Source of the DNA: Chlorocebus sabaeus
Lineage: Eukaryota; Chordata; Mammalia; Primates; Cercopithecidae
DNA length: 64,000 bases
NCBI RefSeq assembly: GCF_047675955.1
Contig: NC_132910.1
Location: 112,141,143-112,205,142, forward strand
Reading direction: 5' to 3'
This document shows positions 47,885 through 61,302 of the stretch, one piece after another. The notes beneath the pieces were generated by a model, which ran no database searches, was not told the origin of the DNA, and worked only from the letters and a program-made list of their open reading frames with translations. A program made the translations under genes and the position numbers. Position 1 is the stretch's first letter. Every line of letters starts with the position of its first letter.

Positions 47885-48186
47885 TTTTTGTTTTGTTTTG
47901 TTTTGAGACAGAGTTTCACTCTGTCGCCCAGGCTGGAGTGCAGTGGCGCGATCTCAGCTCACTGCAAGCTCCATCTCCCGGGTACACGCCAATCTCCTGC
48001 CTCCGCCTCCCGGGTAGCTGGGACTACAGGCACCCGCCACCACGCCCGGCTACTTTTTTTGTATTTTTAGTAGAGACGGGGTTTCACCGTGTTAGTCAGG
48101 ATGGTCTCGATCTCCTGACCTCGTGATCCACCCGCCTCGGCCTCCCAAAGTGCTAGGATTACAAGGTGTGAGCCACCGCGCCCAGC
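47885..48186 (-). mobile_element. AluY-type SINE
   Basis: Minus orientation, complete and little diverged. Right flank tatagcttattttt matches tatagcttctttttt found left of the preceding Alu (about 47571-47585), not its own left flank. Confidence 0.94.
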
Positions 48187-48187
48187 C

Positions 48188-49039
48188 TATAGCTTATTTT
48201 TAAAGCAGTTTACTCATAATTTTATCCTAGTTTTTCTTCACTTTCACTTTTTATACACACCCACATTATTGCTAATATGAGTATTTACAGTACACTTCAA
48301 TCAGGGTATGCATAGGATAATACTGATTCCCTGTGTGCTATTTCTTACTCAACCTTTTACCTTGTCTTTGAAGAAATATCAACTTCAGATATAATTGTAA
48401 TATACATATTCATCTGATTTTTTTAAAGCTCACAAATATCAGTATTTTAACAATCAGAATGTTTTTAAAAAGTGACTCAGTATTTGTGTGATTAATGCTG
48501 TAAGGTCATGGAAAGGAAAGACTACTCTTTTGAGTATAATTTTGATATTCCAGTACAATATTTTCATTGAATATACAAGAAAAGAAGGTATTCTATAAAA
48601 AGAGACATCATGTAAAGAACATATGGCTTGCTGCAAATATTGAATAATCAAGGGATATCCAATTTAGATTTTATATAGAAAGGCAAACTAACTTCTCTTT
48701 CCTTGATTGATCTCAGTTTACTTTACCTTCACCTGATTTCATCACTTTCAGAATAATTCAGAGCACCACACTATATCTGAAGCATTGGGAGGAATTTTTA
48801 AAAAGATGGTATGCATATTAAATCATTGACTGAACTCTCAAGGGTTAAAATGTAAGAGGTTTATTCTCCTTTTATCAAGCAGTGTCTACAGACAGAGCAT
48901 CCACATGGTGTAAGTTACAAAAGAAGGATGTATGCGAAAGACTTACATGAAATCATTAAGTCACAGACACTTTATATGGTTCATGTTCACAAGGAAGAAA
49001 ATTACTAAAATGTAAAGCAGATTCAATAAGTAGAAACAT
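48188..49039. other. Unassigned stretch immediately downstream of the FSTL5 3' UTR
   Basis: No repeat or gene recognised. Could include further 3' UTR if transcription ends later than I placed it. Confidence 0.35.
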
Positions 49040-50696
49040 AAGCTGATTTTTGTGGTTTATTAAATCCACCTTGCATAATGTTTCTGCTAAGAAGAAATCT
49101 ACTGTATCACACAGCTCAGGATGCTATATACACATAAGATATTACACACTATAAAATTTCAGGTTTCTAAGCAGTTTTACACAATTTAAACTTGAGTAAA
49201 ATTTGTATATTTAAAAAAGATCTTATTGGATTACCTTAAGTAAATGGAGGTCATTTCAACAGCCCATTAACATTTTTTGCAACAATAAAAACAAAAATAA
49301 GTACAAAGATTTTCAAAACATGTAAGCTATGACTTTAAGCCTGGATAATTATCTGCTTATTTTAATAAACCAGCTCTCTAGTTTTAATCTACTTCTGCTG
49401 GCCTTCTCATTTCCTCTTAAAAGAGAAGCAACAATTTTTACTTCTCTGCAGTGTCTCAAGTAGGAGGATTAGTTAGGTTTCAAACTACAGCACATAGTGA
49501 GAAGGTGCTTTTAGGATTACATAGGAGATGAATAAAATAAACCATTTGGGGAAATTATTTGGAATAAAGGTTTTTGATACATTATATTTAAATAGCAAAA
49601 ACAATGGAGAACTACATCTTTACTTACCACTGTGGGGCTACCCCTTTATTCCCAACTTATATTACTAATTCTTCTAAACCACTAATACCTCATCAATTCT
49701 CTTGCCAATTTTCTTTTCCTAGGTGTTAATTTCCCTATATATGGTTTACTTTAGCAGACAAAAGTAATGTTTCTTTTTTTACAACTGAAAGTTCCTGATG
49801 ATGAACCACTGGACTATATGAAAAGAAACAATCTATTAATAAATAATCTGTTCTGCTTGTAATAAACATCTGTAGGCAGTTGACATCCCAGACAAACTTG
49901 CATTAAAAATATAATGCGCTCTAGTGATTGAAAGCAAAATGAGTAGATAGATTGCAAATATTTTGACTGTAATTATTTTCCTCCCTTCCTTCCCACTTTC
50001 TATAGCATGCTGCAGATTATACAGTAAATGTCAAGTAGAGATTGACACCTGGTACAAGCTAAGGCCAACTTATGCCTTCAATTGATAGTTCACTGAGGGT
50101 TAAACAAAAGACTGAAGGCAGGTTTTGGCGCAAGAGATGTTTTTTAACAACAAGAAATTTATAGTTATGAGGGCATTTAGTATGCAGGTTTAATCTTCCT
50201 TTTCTCCTGTGACATTCCCTTCAAGGCACAAAATATTATAAACAGTGGAGAGGACCAAATATTTTGAATTAAGAATTTTAAGTTTCCACAACACCTTTTA
50301 TTTCTCGTTTAATCATACCAAAAGGACAGAGAAAACAATAAACTACCCTCAGAATGAAATAATGCTTACGTCATCTGAAATTCCCTGCAGTTTAGTTTTT
50401 TAAATGATTTAAATCCTACTTTATTGTTTAAAGCATAATTTACACATTTGATTCTTGTGACTGATGTGATTTCTCATTCAATAGTGTGCTAAATATTTCT
50501 AATTAACCACTATTCTTAATTGTGTATGTCTTAGTCAAAAACAACTTATTTTATTTGGGCCAACCAAGTAAATTTTGTCTGACTAGGATATAAACTTGGA
50601 AAGTTAAGTTGTAAATTTAAACAATGGATTAAGTGCAATGTATAGTTTTGCTTAATGAAGCGTTTTGCTTCACCCAATAATTGTATCATAGGGTTT
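49040..50696 (-). other. FSTL5: FSTL5 3' UTR (distal end inferred)
   Basis: AT-rich, repeat-free sequence follows the TGA. No Alu or L1 interrupts it, although repeats are dense on both sides, which fits a constrained UTR. The distal end is placed just past the last AATAAA at 49056-49061 (minus strand), followed by T-rich sequence. I cannot see a transcript, so shorter or longer ends are possible. Confidence 0.5.
49056..50555 (-). promoter_or_regulatory. Five candidate AATAAA poly(A) signals in the FSTL5 3' UTR
   Basis: Minus-strand AATAAA hexamers lie at 50550-50555, 50420-50425, 50297-50302, 49645-49650 and 49056-49061. The one at 50297-50302 is followed by a GT-rich stretch (aggtgttgtggaaac), as expected of a downstream element. 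The one at 49645-49650 is followed by a G-rich, then GT-containing stretch. The distal one is preferred only because it gives a UTR length close to what I remember for this gene. Confidence 0.45.
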
Positions 50697-51399
50697 TCAG
50701 GCATCTCCAACCCAAATGACTGTATTTCCTTTCTCAACTTCAGTGATCTCACAGTTTAATTTATTGAGTCGTCCATCTAGGATGAAGAGAGAGTCCTTAG
50801 AAGGTGTCATCAGGTATTGACCAAACAAGCCACTGTCCTGGATTTGCCTGTTTTTCTGGTTCCAAGGCCATTCTTCTGCCTTGAGTGGTTCCTTGAGACT
50901 CTTTATCATCTTGACCTTCCCAGAAGAGAGCTCCACAAAGAGCACATCAGTTTGTGTGCTTGAACTACCGTAGATGTTATATTGGTGGGCTTCAGTAAAG
51001 GATGGTTGAAATGCCAGATCAGATATGTGCAGATTTGTGTGAATATCAAAAGCCTCCTGTATTTCTCCTCTGATGGTAATGTACTGAACCCTTACAAGAC
51101 CTTTCACATCATTAATGCTGACAAGGTAGTGGCCATCTGGAGAAACATATGGAGTGCCCGTCACATCACTATTGAACCCAATGACTGAGTCAGTTACACC
51201 GTCCACCATGACCTGTGGGGAAACTGCTCCGGTGCTGTCAGGTTTGCAGCCAATGAAGTAGTAGCCTCCCAAGTGTGTATATGCCAATGACTGAGGAACG
51301 CACTTATAGTCCTTCAAGTTAATTGTCTTGATGTATGACATGGTTTCAAGATCAATTTTTTGTAATGCAGCTTCATCTTTATGAAGAACAAATCCAAAC
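50697..51399 (-). CDS. FSTL5: FSTL5 terminal coding exon (C-terminal about 233 residues)
   Basis: Last coding exon of follistatin-like 5, a secreted glycoprotein of the SPARC/follistatin group. From family knowledge the full protein is about 847 residues: signal peptide, Kazal/follistatin domain, EF-hands, two Ig-like domains and a C-terminal beta-propeller-like region. This exon encodes only the last part of that propeller-like region. The open frame is uninterrupted from the acceptor to a TGA at 50697-50699 and ends with residues NTVIWVGDA. The first exon base completes a split codon (AG|G, Arg), so the upstream intron is phase 2; the next residues are FGFVLHKDEAALQ. The frame also stays open upstream to an ATG near 51452, but that part is intron, because a strong acceptor lies at 51400-51401. 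A repeated theme of short hydrophobic strands ending in D/N-G turns (SPDGHYLVS, DSLFILDGRL) fits a propeller. The paralogue FSTL4 is the main alternative; I favour FSTL5 from remembered sequence, not from a search. Confidence 0.9.
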
Positions 51400-51426
51400 C
51401 TGAGAAAAATGAAAATCAGAGTTAGA
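51400..51426 (-). promoter_or_regulatory. FSTL5: 3' splice site of the last FSTL5 intron
   Basis: On the minus strand the intron ends in a pyrimidine-rich run (gattttcatttttctcag) with AG at 51401-51400. A good branch-point match, ctaac, lies at 51425-51421, about 22 nt upstream of the AG. This sets the exon boundary and explains why the open frame beyond it is not coding. Confidence 0.85.
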
Positions 51427-54400
51427 CTGGAAACAATGGAGTTTTTAGCCATAGATACAGGTGGAGAGGTCCATCACAAGCCCAGGCTCTAATTGTCAGG
51501 CAAGGCAGCAATTTGTGTTACACTTGTGCTAGAATTAATCTGTAGATTGTGCCACTCTCCTTCTTTCTCTAGGTCATTCTTTTGTTACATCCAAATCATC
51601 ATAACTCATGCTGTAGAAAGAAAAATAATTAAAAACAATACATCTAGTTAATTGCAGCAACAAATTTTGCTTTTAACATAGAGGGAAAGAAGAAGTATAC
51701 ATTATTCTGTACGTCTCTAAACCATCTGATATTAAATAAGCTTGGTTAACTATTGCCAAACCCAGCAAGAGTAAAAGACTTGAACATATATTGGTTTCAC
51801 TCATTTCACTTACTTCTTATGTTGTTTTTTGACCATTAAATAAATCTGACACTCATCATTATTTAGATAAACTTAAGTATAACATTTTTCAACCTTTCCA
51901 TATTTATATTGGGATTTTTAATGATATGCCTGCATTTTATTTGTTATCCTATATTGAATAAAGAACTTTATTTTTATATTAAAGCCAATTAAACAATTTT
52001 TGTTTGTTTTGTTGACCTTAAATTAGTTCAGAACTTTTCAAAGCATATTTGCTAAATATTGCTTGAGAATTATCAGTGATACCTGTGGCAAGTATAAATA
52101 TATCTTTAAACTCACCTAGAACACAAGCAACTTTCTAGCAAAGATAAGTTAAACAAGATACAATGAAATAGAAACTATTAAATAAAATTATATCCAAAGT
52201 AGATATTGGCCAATAGAATTGTAAAGGATTTTTATTTATGTTTGCATTAATAATATTGATTGTCACCTCCTAATAGTTCTAAAAGCTCATAATAAAGAGA
52301 AATATTTTTCCATTCACTGTGTTCATAAGTAATATAATGAAATTACCTTATTATGAGTATTAACATAAAGCAAAACAAAAACTCTGAAGAGAGTCCATTA
52401 TGTTATCATCACCTGTGTAATTATCTTTATGCTAATTATCACACATAGTTTTATTTATGTAAAAAAATGACCATTTCCACACACAGTACAAAATAATGTG
52501 CAATCAGAGTAATATCTCTTTAAAATTTTAAATGTAAGCATTTAGCAGGCTCAAAAATATAAATAAACTTATACATTAAATATCATAGAAAAATAAAATA
52601 AATATTCTTAAAATCAGTCCTGCTTTGCAATTGCAAAAGAAAGGGAGTTCCTAAGCACAGATATTTTATGAAAATAGACATAAAATTATAATTGCTTCCA
52701 TTCTTCTTACATTAAATATAGTTGACAAACCATATTATAATTTTAGCTGTATTTAAAATTTATGAGGAGACTACTTGCTGTTATTAGAGAGAGTACAAAT
52801 TCTTTTATGTGAAAGAAAATTTGCAATGTATAGCTACTCCTTTATAAAGCTTTCTTAAATATTTGTTAAACAACTACTACACACAAGACACTGGGAATAT
52901 ATTGCAGATCAACATAACTTTCCCTGTCTCTAATGAATCTAGACATTTTGAGTGATAAAAAAGTGAAACAGGGCTAGTGAATAAAGCTTGATTATAGCAT
53001 TCTGCTATACTATTACCTAATTCCATAACTATTTCTTGTTCCTTGTATTCGAAATGGCATAAAGCAATATACTTGAAAATAATATTTTGAGTGTATCTCT
53101 GAATGATGTCCACCACTTGTAGCTTATTTGCTAACTCTTTATCTTTTTCTGTATCCTTAATAAATGTGTTTGTGTACTTTCTGTAAACCCAGCTCATACC
53201 ATACCCATTCAAGATAAATTTTCAGTCTTGATTATGATGGTATGAAGAAACGTTCATACAGTTGATAATTATTTATACATATTTTCATTAAAATATTAAT
53301 GCCTGATGTATAAACATAGTGTAGTTTTAAAATCCTATCTGAGTAATAAGGAACTAAAAAGCTTCAAACTGTCAACTGAGTCCCATATTTTTGTGTCTCT
53401 GCATCAAAAAATCATAAACATCATAAGTATCACTACGTAATCTCAGATTTGTCTGAAAAAATAATTAACTCCATTTACTATAAATAAAAATATAGTATTT
53501 TTCTATTAATGGACAACCATTAAGGATGTATAGGTGTGTAAATATATTTGTATTCTTTGTAAAATTATGAATTATGTTGAAAAATATCTTTCTGTTATAA
53601 ATTGTACATGAGCTCAGAGGAAAAGCAGTACTAGGCTCACTGAACAAAAGCAATGAGCCAATCAAGCTTTGACATTTCAGCTCTCCTCTTAACCTTGAGT
53701 CTTCTAGTCCCTTTGAGCTAGATTTTCGAATGCTAATGAGGAAGAATGAGACAAGCTCTCTTTACTCCCGAACAATTTTAACTTTGATACTACCGAATGT
53801 ACTCAACTTTTCTGTGATACAATCTAGCTACTTTTGGAAGTAATTAAAAATTTTAAAAAATGGTCCAGTTAAAAATGCAGAAGATCCGTGTGGGGTGATA
53901 AAATTACATCTATTATGGCATATGCATTGTATGCTCCTTTAGGACTGGAGATGTAGCTACATAAGCAGATGCATGAGAACGCCTGCAATTTTTCACCACT
54001 GATTTATTGGTTAGGAAGTGATGTCTCTAATTCAAAATTTCCCCTAGTACAGATTGATATTCAGAAGTCTCCCACTGTTCATTAGTCTCTGATTAATATT
54101 TACGAGGCTCTCAACTTTCATGCCTGCTTAGTATAATAAAATCCTGCACAGTATTAGGCCTAACATAGTTTGTCTAGTATTTGTCAGAATATGTACAGAA
54201 AGTTGCAGACTGAGAAATAAGAGAGTTAAAATTGACTCTCAAAATTACTGCTTTTTCTAAGAAATTAATGCCAATAGAAAAGTGTGGGCTCTCAGCATAG
54301 CATTGTATGGATTGTCAAATCTGGTGAAAAGAGTTATAGTAATTTTTTCTTTCCAAATCATTTTCTCTTTCTGAATGTCTAATCAATGTAGTTTATTACA

Positions 54401-57180
54401 AAGTTCATAAAAAGGCTCAACTTTAATTACTGCTTTTATGATTTAAGCTAAGATCCTGAAATGATTCATATGAAGAGACTTGTTTTGGATGAAGTAAGGG
54501 CTTTCATTCCAAGCTAACTTATTTTCATGATCCAGATTTTCAAAAGAATAGACCTTGCGTAAATGTGACCTTATGTAAAGTCCTTGACTTCCACGAGTTC
54601 CAATTTCCTCATCAACAGGAAGAGGATAAAAGTACTACCTTGCTCTGAGGATGACAGTATATGCATGTATATTACCAGGCATGCAGTAGATTTTCAATAA
54701 ATAGAAATTGCCAGTCCTTTACACCTTGAGTAGCATTTTTTCCAATTATTAATCACATAAAACTTTTTCTGTAGGACAACAGATTATTATACCCCAAGGA
54801 TGAGAAAAACAACACAAACTTATTATCAATTTTTCTGTGCAGATAATATCCTCACAATGTTAAAAATAGTGTTACTCAAGTGTGGCTATGATTTTCCATT
54901 CATGTATATTAGAGAGATCACATTGACAATAAAAAAACATGTTTTTATTCTTGCTCTCACTTGTACCAACAGTGTCTATCTCCAGTCCACATATTGGTTT
55001 ATCACCAAATATTTCACATTGTTAAAAATAAAGACAGCCTAGCTCACTCTACCTCCACCTTCATTAGCGGCACTGCTTCAGTACTTACTGAGAACATGGA
55101 GCAGTAGGCTATGGCGTGCTAGATGAACCTGAGCTGGGCACAGATGATGGGATTTGAAATACATCCTTGGCTTACCCAAGAATTTTTGCTAAAAGTCACA
55201 GAAAATGTTCTGGCTTACTTTAGGACCTGGATATCAAAGGATATGGAGAGCTGCAGTTAGCGTTTATGTCACGGCAATTCAGGAGACTTGTAAGGGAAGT
55301 TATTTGGCAGAGGAAGGAAGAGAACAGTATTTAGGGATCCATGGTTGAAAACCACAAAGCCTGATAGAGTCAGTGCTTGAAGGTCTCCACATCCCCAAAA
55401 GCCAGGCAGCAATTTTTACAATTGAGTAATGAATGGTTTCCCATGTCCTTGACTCAGTCCCTGGTCACACAGTCTCATAAAACAGTATTCCCCAGGCATT
55501 GTCACTGGACCATTTGCATGTTACAAGGCTCCTATTCTCTTTTCAAATTAGTCACCTGAGAGGCTACTGAAGAAATCTCATGATTGCAAGCAATTCCATG
55601 TGTAAATTCATCGTGGTCACCACCAAGAGCAATGTCCTCATATGGTCCCAGATACATTAAAGCTCGTAAGTCAAGAACTCTGTAAGATTTGCAGAATAAG
55701 TATTCTGTCTCCTGGCTTAACATAGCACTGGCTGTCTCCAGAGTCCTTGGAACTTCTCATCTCAACAGTTCTTACTACTGACTTTCAATGTTTAATCACT
55801 GAGGCTCAATCTCCACACAAATAGCTGGGAAAGGACCAAATGCTTCTTCTCCATTCCTACATGATCTTCTTCCTCAAACCGCATCATCTACACCACCTCA
55901 GATTTCAGAACAAGCCTTCGCATGTACATGAATTGTTGCAAATGAAAAGTAGTGAGTGGTGATTGGGTGTATTTGAGGAATGGGTTAGCCAGACACTCTA
56001 TCCTGTTATAAAAACCAACTGTGCTGCAATTCATGTCTAAAACAAAAGCATTTCAAAAGTTGTTCCGATGTCCCAATTATTAAAGTCATATTCTTTGGAA
56101 AAAAAAAAAAAAATTCCAGAACCACGGAATTTGAACAGCCACAGGAATTTGTATTACAGAAATTTTACTTGTGAAGGCTTAAATCCAAAACACATGATTA
56201 AGTGGTTAGTGTTTTATAATTAAGTGCGGGTAGGATTATTAATATCTAGCTTTTCTTTTTTTTTTCTAATTGGATTATAAATGTCATGTTTCTAACTGAA
56301 AGGTAAGAAATGCTGAACATATAAGATACTGTTATCATAATTCTTCCCCTACACATAATTAATAAGTAAACCCACTCACAATATGCTGTTTCAATGACAT
56401 CTTCCATTATGTTATAGCTGACACAGTATTTTCATGGACATAAACCATAAATCTGACATGAGCTATCATTCATTTGTTTATGAATAAATGAACATAAAGG
56501 AATTTATATTTAGTTTTTTATATTATCCCACACCAACCCTTGTAAGAAAAGATGGAATGCCCTTCCTACTCAAGTACCAGAGGATTTAGTTTTTATCTGA
56601 ACATCATCACATAAATAGTTCAGTAAAACATACCTGTTTATAAAGCATGGTCACATTCATGTTTGTGAGAGGGGAAGCAGAGAGAACTAGAACTGCCACA
56701 TTTAGTAAAGATTTATTACAAGAGCAAGGACAGTTTCTGAATGGTCTTAATGCTTAGATGTGTTTGAGAAATGATAGCACTTTGAAGTTTTCTGTTTCCA
56801 AAGCAGAGGTTGAAGAAGCTAAAATAAACCACAGGCTATTCTCCCATGTGAATAAGTACATCATAGAAATTCTACATTAAACGTTTTAGCTATATTACTT
56901 CTTTCCTACATTCCACTTTTAGATATTTTTCCTTAAAAAACTAGAATGTGCTTCTGAATATGGAAGTCCTTATTTTCTTTCAGTGTTCTGTTTATTCTGA
57001 TACATAGGGAGTCTAATTGTACTTGGCAAAATCAAAACTTAAATACATAATTTAATTATAGTACATTCAAAGTGTCTAATTGCTGAACAGGATTAGTATT
57101 GCAGTATAAAGGTCTATCACTTTTAGTGAGTAATTGGGACATATGGCAGAATCAGATTTTTAAATTTAAATTTTTATTTA
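51427..57180 (-). other. FSTL5: FSTL5 last intron, proximal part, mostly unassigned
   Basis: AT-rich non-coding sequence. Open frames here (for example 52877-53212 and 55532-55723, minus) lack family motifs and flanking splice signals, so I read them as chance. A MIR copy lies at about 54550-54715. A somewhat GC-richer block at 55.05-55.95 kb and an A(14-15) run near 56100 were not assigned to a repeat family. Confidence 0.6.
54550..54715 (+). mobile_element. MIR SINE in the FSTL5 intron
   Basis: Phrases ccaatttcctcatcaacagg, accaggcatgcagtagattt and tcaataaatagaaattgcc follow the MIR 3' half. Confidence 0.75.
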
Positions 57181-57185
57181 CTTAT

Positions 57186-57473
57186 TTTTTTTGAGACAAA
57201 GTTTCACTCTGTTGCCCAGGCTGGAGTTCAGTGGCCTGATCTTAGGTACCTGCAGCCTCTGACTCCTGGGCTCAAGGGAATCCCTGCCTCAGACTTCTGA
57301 GTAGCTGGGACTACAGGCATATACCAGCATGCCTTGCTAATTTTCATATTTTTTGTAGAGATGGATCTTGCTGTGTTGCCAAGGCTAGCCTTGAACTCCT
57401 GGATTCAAAGGATCCTACCACTTTGGCCTCCCAGTGTGCTGAGATTATAGAAATCAACCACTATGCCTAGCTA
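57186..57473 (-). mobile_element. AluJ-type SINE
   Basis: Minus orientation, strongly diverged (gacaaagtttcactctgttg to ctatgcctagct). As FSTL5 is also minus, this Alu is in the gene's sense orientation. Confidence 0.94.
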
Positions 57474-57820
57474 AAATCTATGTACATCATATATATTGTA
57501 GATTGTCTTTCAAATATTAAAGCCCTCTAACTCTTTTTGAGGAGATTAAGAGCTTAGGATACAAAACTGACAACTATGTCTTAAGGTGGCATTTTATAAA
57601 ATTGGTTGTTCTTCCTAATTTGGGATTGAAAAAATAATCTGAAAAGAGTAGTTTCCCTAAAGTCACTCATTTTTCTGATTAATGTGTGTTTTATGCAGTA
57701 GTTGATAAATGGGTCAGAGGTGGCATAGAAGAAACAGAGTAAACAATTAGAAGATGATAAAATGTTTATAAAATACAGAGGTAGAAATAGAAAAGTAAGA
57801 TGAAACAAAGGCAAAAGCAA

Positions 57821-58105
57821 GGCCAGGAGCAGTGGCTCACACCTTTAATCCCAGCACATTGGGATGCTAAGGTGGATGGATCACTTGAGGCCAGACATTC
57901 AAGACCAGCCTGGCCAACATGTGAAAACCTGTCTCTACTACAAATACAAAAATTAGCCAGATGTGGTGGCGTGCACCTGTAGTCTCAGCTACTTGGGAGG
58001 CTGCGGTGGGAGAATCACTTGAACCTGGGAGGCAGAAGTTGCAGTGAGCCAAGATGAAACCCCCACACTCCAGCCTGGGCAAAAGAGTGAGAATCTGTCT
58101 CAAAA
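57821..58105 (+). mobile_element. AluS-type SINE
   Basis: Plus orientation, dimeric (ggccaggagcagtggctcac to gagaatctgtctcaaaaac); antisense to FSTL5. Confidence 0.95.
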
Positions 58106-58115
58106 ACAGAAACAA

Positions 58116-59199
58116 TCTATTAATTAATCAAAAAATATTACCAACGTGTTCATTTTATACATGTAAGACAGAAATAGTAACTTAAAAATAAAGTTTTATG
58201 AAGAAACAGGTTTTGCATGAATTGGATTCTAGATAGCATATGACCAAATTCAATAATTATTCACAATCTACTATGTGTATACACGGCGTAAAACATTATG
58301 AAGGAAATAGAGAGAAAATAAATGGTCTCTATCCTTAAGGTAAACTACTGTCAAGCAGAAGGGTGCTTATGTTCCTATTGTTCCTATGCCCTGACTTTCA
58401 AAAAGTGTTTCCGGAACCTCTTCAAAGATGGGAGAAGGGATAGATGTAGCTATATCCCGGCTTCAGCTACTAAATTACATTTTTGTTATGTTAGGCTTTC
58501 ATTTGAAGAGTTTATATTGGTCTAGATCCCAGAAGGAGAGGGCAAATTCTAATTGGAATAAATCAAGAAGGGCACAATAAAGTGACTATTTGCAGAGAAG
58601 TGTCAACTGACCACAAAGGATAATGCAGTAATATGAGGAGAGTAACAACGAAGCTGTTACTGCTGCTGATCCTGGAAGAATGGAGCTATTTGCAAATGTA
58701 TGCTTCTTGAGGATCTGTGAACTCTGATCTGAGGAAACCACCGCTCTCCTACAAATGAACAGACAAGGAGCTGATGGTGGGGGCTAGTACTCTGGTCCCA
58801 CTCCTTGCAATCTCCAGTCAGGCCTCTCATTTTCCAAAGTAACCAGAAACCATATTAGCTAGCCTTTCCGGATAGAGGGCAAGGTACAGAGGAGTGGAAA
58901 ATGTACCTGGGGATGGAAATGCAAAACAGCAGGCACCGAGTTCCTTAGCTAAAGACTGTGAAAAACTCAAGTCCAGTGAATGTATAGAGCTACATGGAGT
59001 GAGGATCCTGACATGTATATTTAATTTCTAGTAGGGCTCATTTGACAGCTGATACAGAAAAATTGTATCAACTTTGCAAGTGGGGAACATAAATTGTTTT
59101 AACTTTTGTTTTTACCTGAAATGAATATTTAGGTAACATTTTCTTACTTCTGATAAAGTTTTATAAAATGCTTCTTAACATTTAATTATAGGTAAAACA
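58116..59199. other. Unassigned intronic stretch
   Basis: No exon-like frame with splice sites. The patch 58.6-58.95 kb is GC-richer but unrecognised. Confidence 0.4.
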
Positions 59200-59503
59200 C
59201 ACTTTTTTTTTTTTTTTTTCTTAAGACAGAGTCCCACTCTGTCGCCCAGGCTGGCATGCAGTGGTGTAATCTCGGCCTCACTGCAACCTCCACCTTCTGG
59301 GTTCAAGTGATTCTCCTGCCTCAGCATCCCAAGTAGCTGGGACCACAGGCACTTGCCACCACGTCTGGCTAATTTTTTGTGTTTTTAGTAGAGACAGGGT
59401 TTCACCGTGTTAGCCAGTATGGTCTAGATCCCCTGACCTCGTGATCCGCCCACCTCAGCCTCCCAAAGTGCAGGAATTACAGGCGTAAGCCACCGTGTCT
59501 GGC
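59200..59503 (-). mobile_element. AluS-type SINE
   Basis: Minus orientation with T18 tail (from 59202). Complete to gtgtctggcc. Confidence 0.95.
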
Positions 59504-60879
59504 CAATACACATAATTTTAATAATCATGTAGTAAAGATTACACACATGATCAATACTAGTTAATGTATTATTATTTTCCAATTACCCTTTACAAATTCT
59601 CCAGACACATTAAAACTGCATGAGTAATTATTGCTTACCAGACTATGTAATATACATAAAATAGACTATAATATATGTTTAGAAATTTATCTGGATTTGC
59701 TATTTTTTAAAAAGTTTACATTTTGGTTTGCATGTTTTGGGGTATGTGCAAATTAGGGAAAACAAAGTCAAAGTTGTGTTTTGCTTTTAGGGTCTTCAAA
59801 TTATCTCTAAATAAACATTTGGAAGCATTTTAGCCTTTGACTCCTATGTTTTCCTTGAGCTATTCAATTAATGGTTGGATTTATTTAACTATTATTGATT
59901 TAAGAAGAAATAGCCTTTTTGTAGATACCAAATGTTAAATCAAAGACAAGAGATAAATCCTGAAGGGATTTAAACAGAAAACAAATTCTAGAAGCAAGTA
60001 TTCTGAAAATCTGAAAGTGAACAAATTCTCCAGGTCAAGGCCTATTATCAAAATTATATTTCAGAACTAAAAATACAATACTAACCAATATAACAATAAA
60101 AGATGAAAATTTTTAGCAGATTAGAAATTGCAAACAGAGGGAAAAAGATGATATAATAGAATATATGTAACACTAGAAAATTAACTGTAAACCTACTGTT
60201 AACATAGAATAATTTGAAATGTCAAGGGCACAAAATAATATTCAGAAATTAATATATTTTATACATACTAACAAAAACTAATCAAGAGAGAGAATGGGAA
60301 AAATGACTGATTAATATTAGCAATTAAAAAGGTAAAATATCTGTGAACACGCAGAAGCAGAAATAAATTTTTCTTTATATTACAATTAAAAATGACTGAA
60401 ATAAATAGAAATCTATCATATTCCTTTAAAATATGTTAAAAGTCAATCTATAAATTTAATACACTCTTTCAAAATATTAACAGTTTATAATTAGATTGAC
60501 TGATTCTAAAATCTAAAATTAAAATACTAATGCTGTTTAACTTGGTAAACTGACTGTAAAGTTTATGGAAACCCTACCAAAAAAGACAGCGAATAGGTTT
60601 TGAGAAAAAAAAAAAATTGTGGGAGATTATTTCTCCTGCATATTTATATATATTACACAGGTTCTAGAAGGAAATCAGTGAAGAATTTATTTATTAAGAA
60701 AGAGAAAGACCAATGAAATAAATAGAATGTTCAGAAATATACTACATGTATATGGGCTGCAAGTACAAAGTAATGGACTATTCAATAAAATTGGGACAAA
60801 TACAAAGCTACCTCAAGAGAGAGACAAACAGTTGAAGTAATACCTTAAATACTAGGTGGTTATAATAATCTCCAATTAA
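59504..60879. other. Unassigned AT-rich intronic stretch
   Basis: A-rich on the plus strand from about 59.9 kb, so L1-like in texture, but no phrase I can place. Confidence 0.35.
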
Positions 60880-61195
60880 TCCTACCTGCCAGTATCAATG
60901 CCCTTGGGTAGTCCTCTCCCACACTGACCCTAGACTTGGCCATGTGACTTGTTTAGGCCCACGGAATATCAGCAAACAGGAGGCAAGCAGAGACTTGACC
61001 AGTTAAGGCTTTCCCTCTTAGAGTACTGCAGTCACTTTGTGAAGAATGTGGTATAGCATCATTGACGATAAAAAGCACTGAGAGAGAAGCCCACCCATCC
61101 CTGATATCCTAGCTGAGCTTAGTCATCAACCAATCCAGAAGTGACCGAAGCTACATGAACACACACATGATTGATTAAGTAAAAGATGGTGGGCC
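60880..61195 (+). mobile_element. Older MLT1-type MaLR LTR remnant
   Basis: Phrases tcctctcccacactgaccct, ggccatgtgacttgtttagg and tatcagcaaacaggaggcaa match the older MLT1 subfamilies. The 3' part is lost. Confidence 0.75.
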
Positions 61196-61302
61196 ACACT
61201 ATAGATTTCTATGGATGATTATAAAGCAGTAGACCAAATATACAAAGAGCAACAAGAATATTTCTTTAAAATGTAGGCGTGAAAGAAAATAAATAAGACA
61301 CA

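Noticed and set aside
51400..51452. ATG-initiated extension of the FSTL5 frame (MAKNSIVSSLTLIFIF...)
   Set aside because: It resembles a signal peptide, but it is the polypyrimidine tract and branch region of a strong splice acceptor; the protein family needs upstream exons here.
52877..53212. 111-codon minus frame in the FSTL5 intron as a possible exon
   Set aside because: Same strand as the gene, but no follistatin, Ig or propeller resemblance and no convincing acceptor/donor pair.
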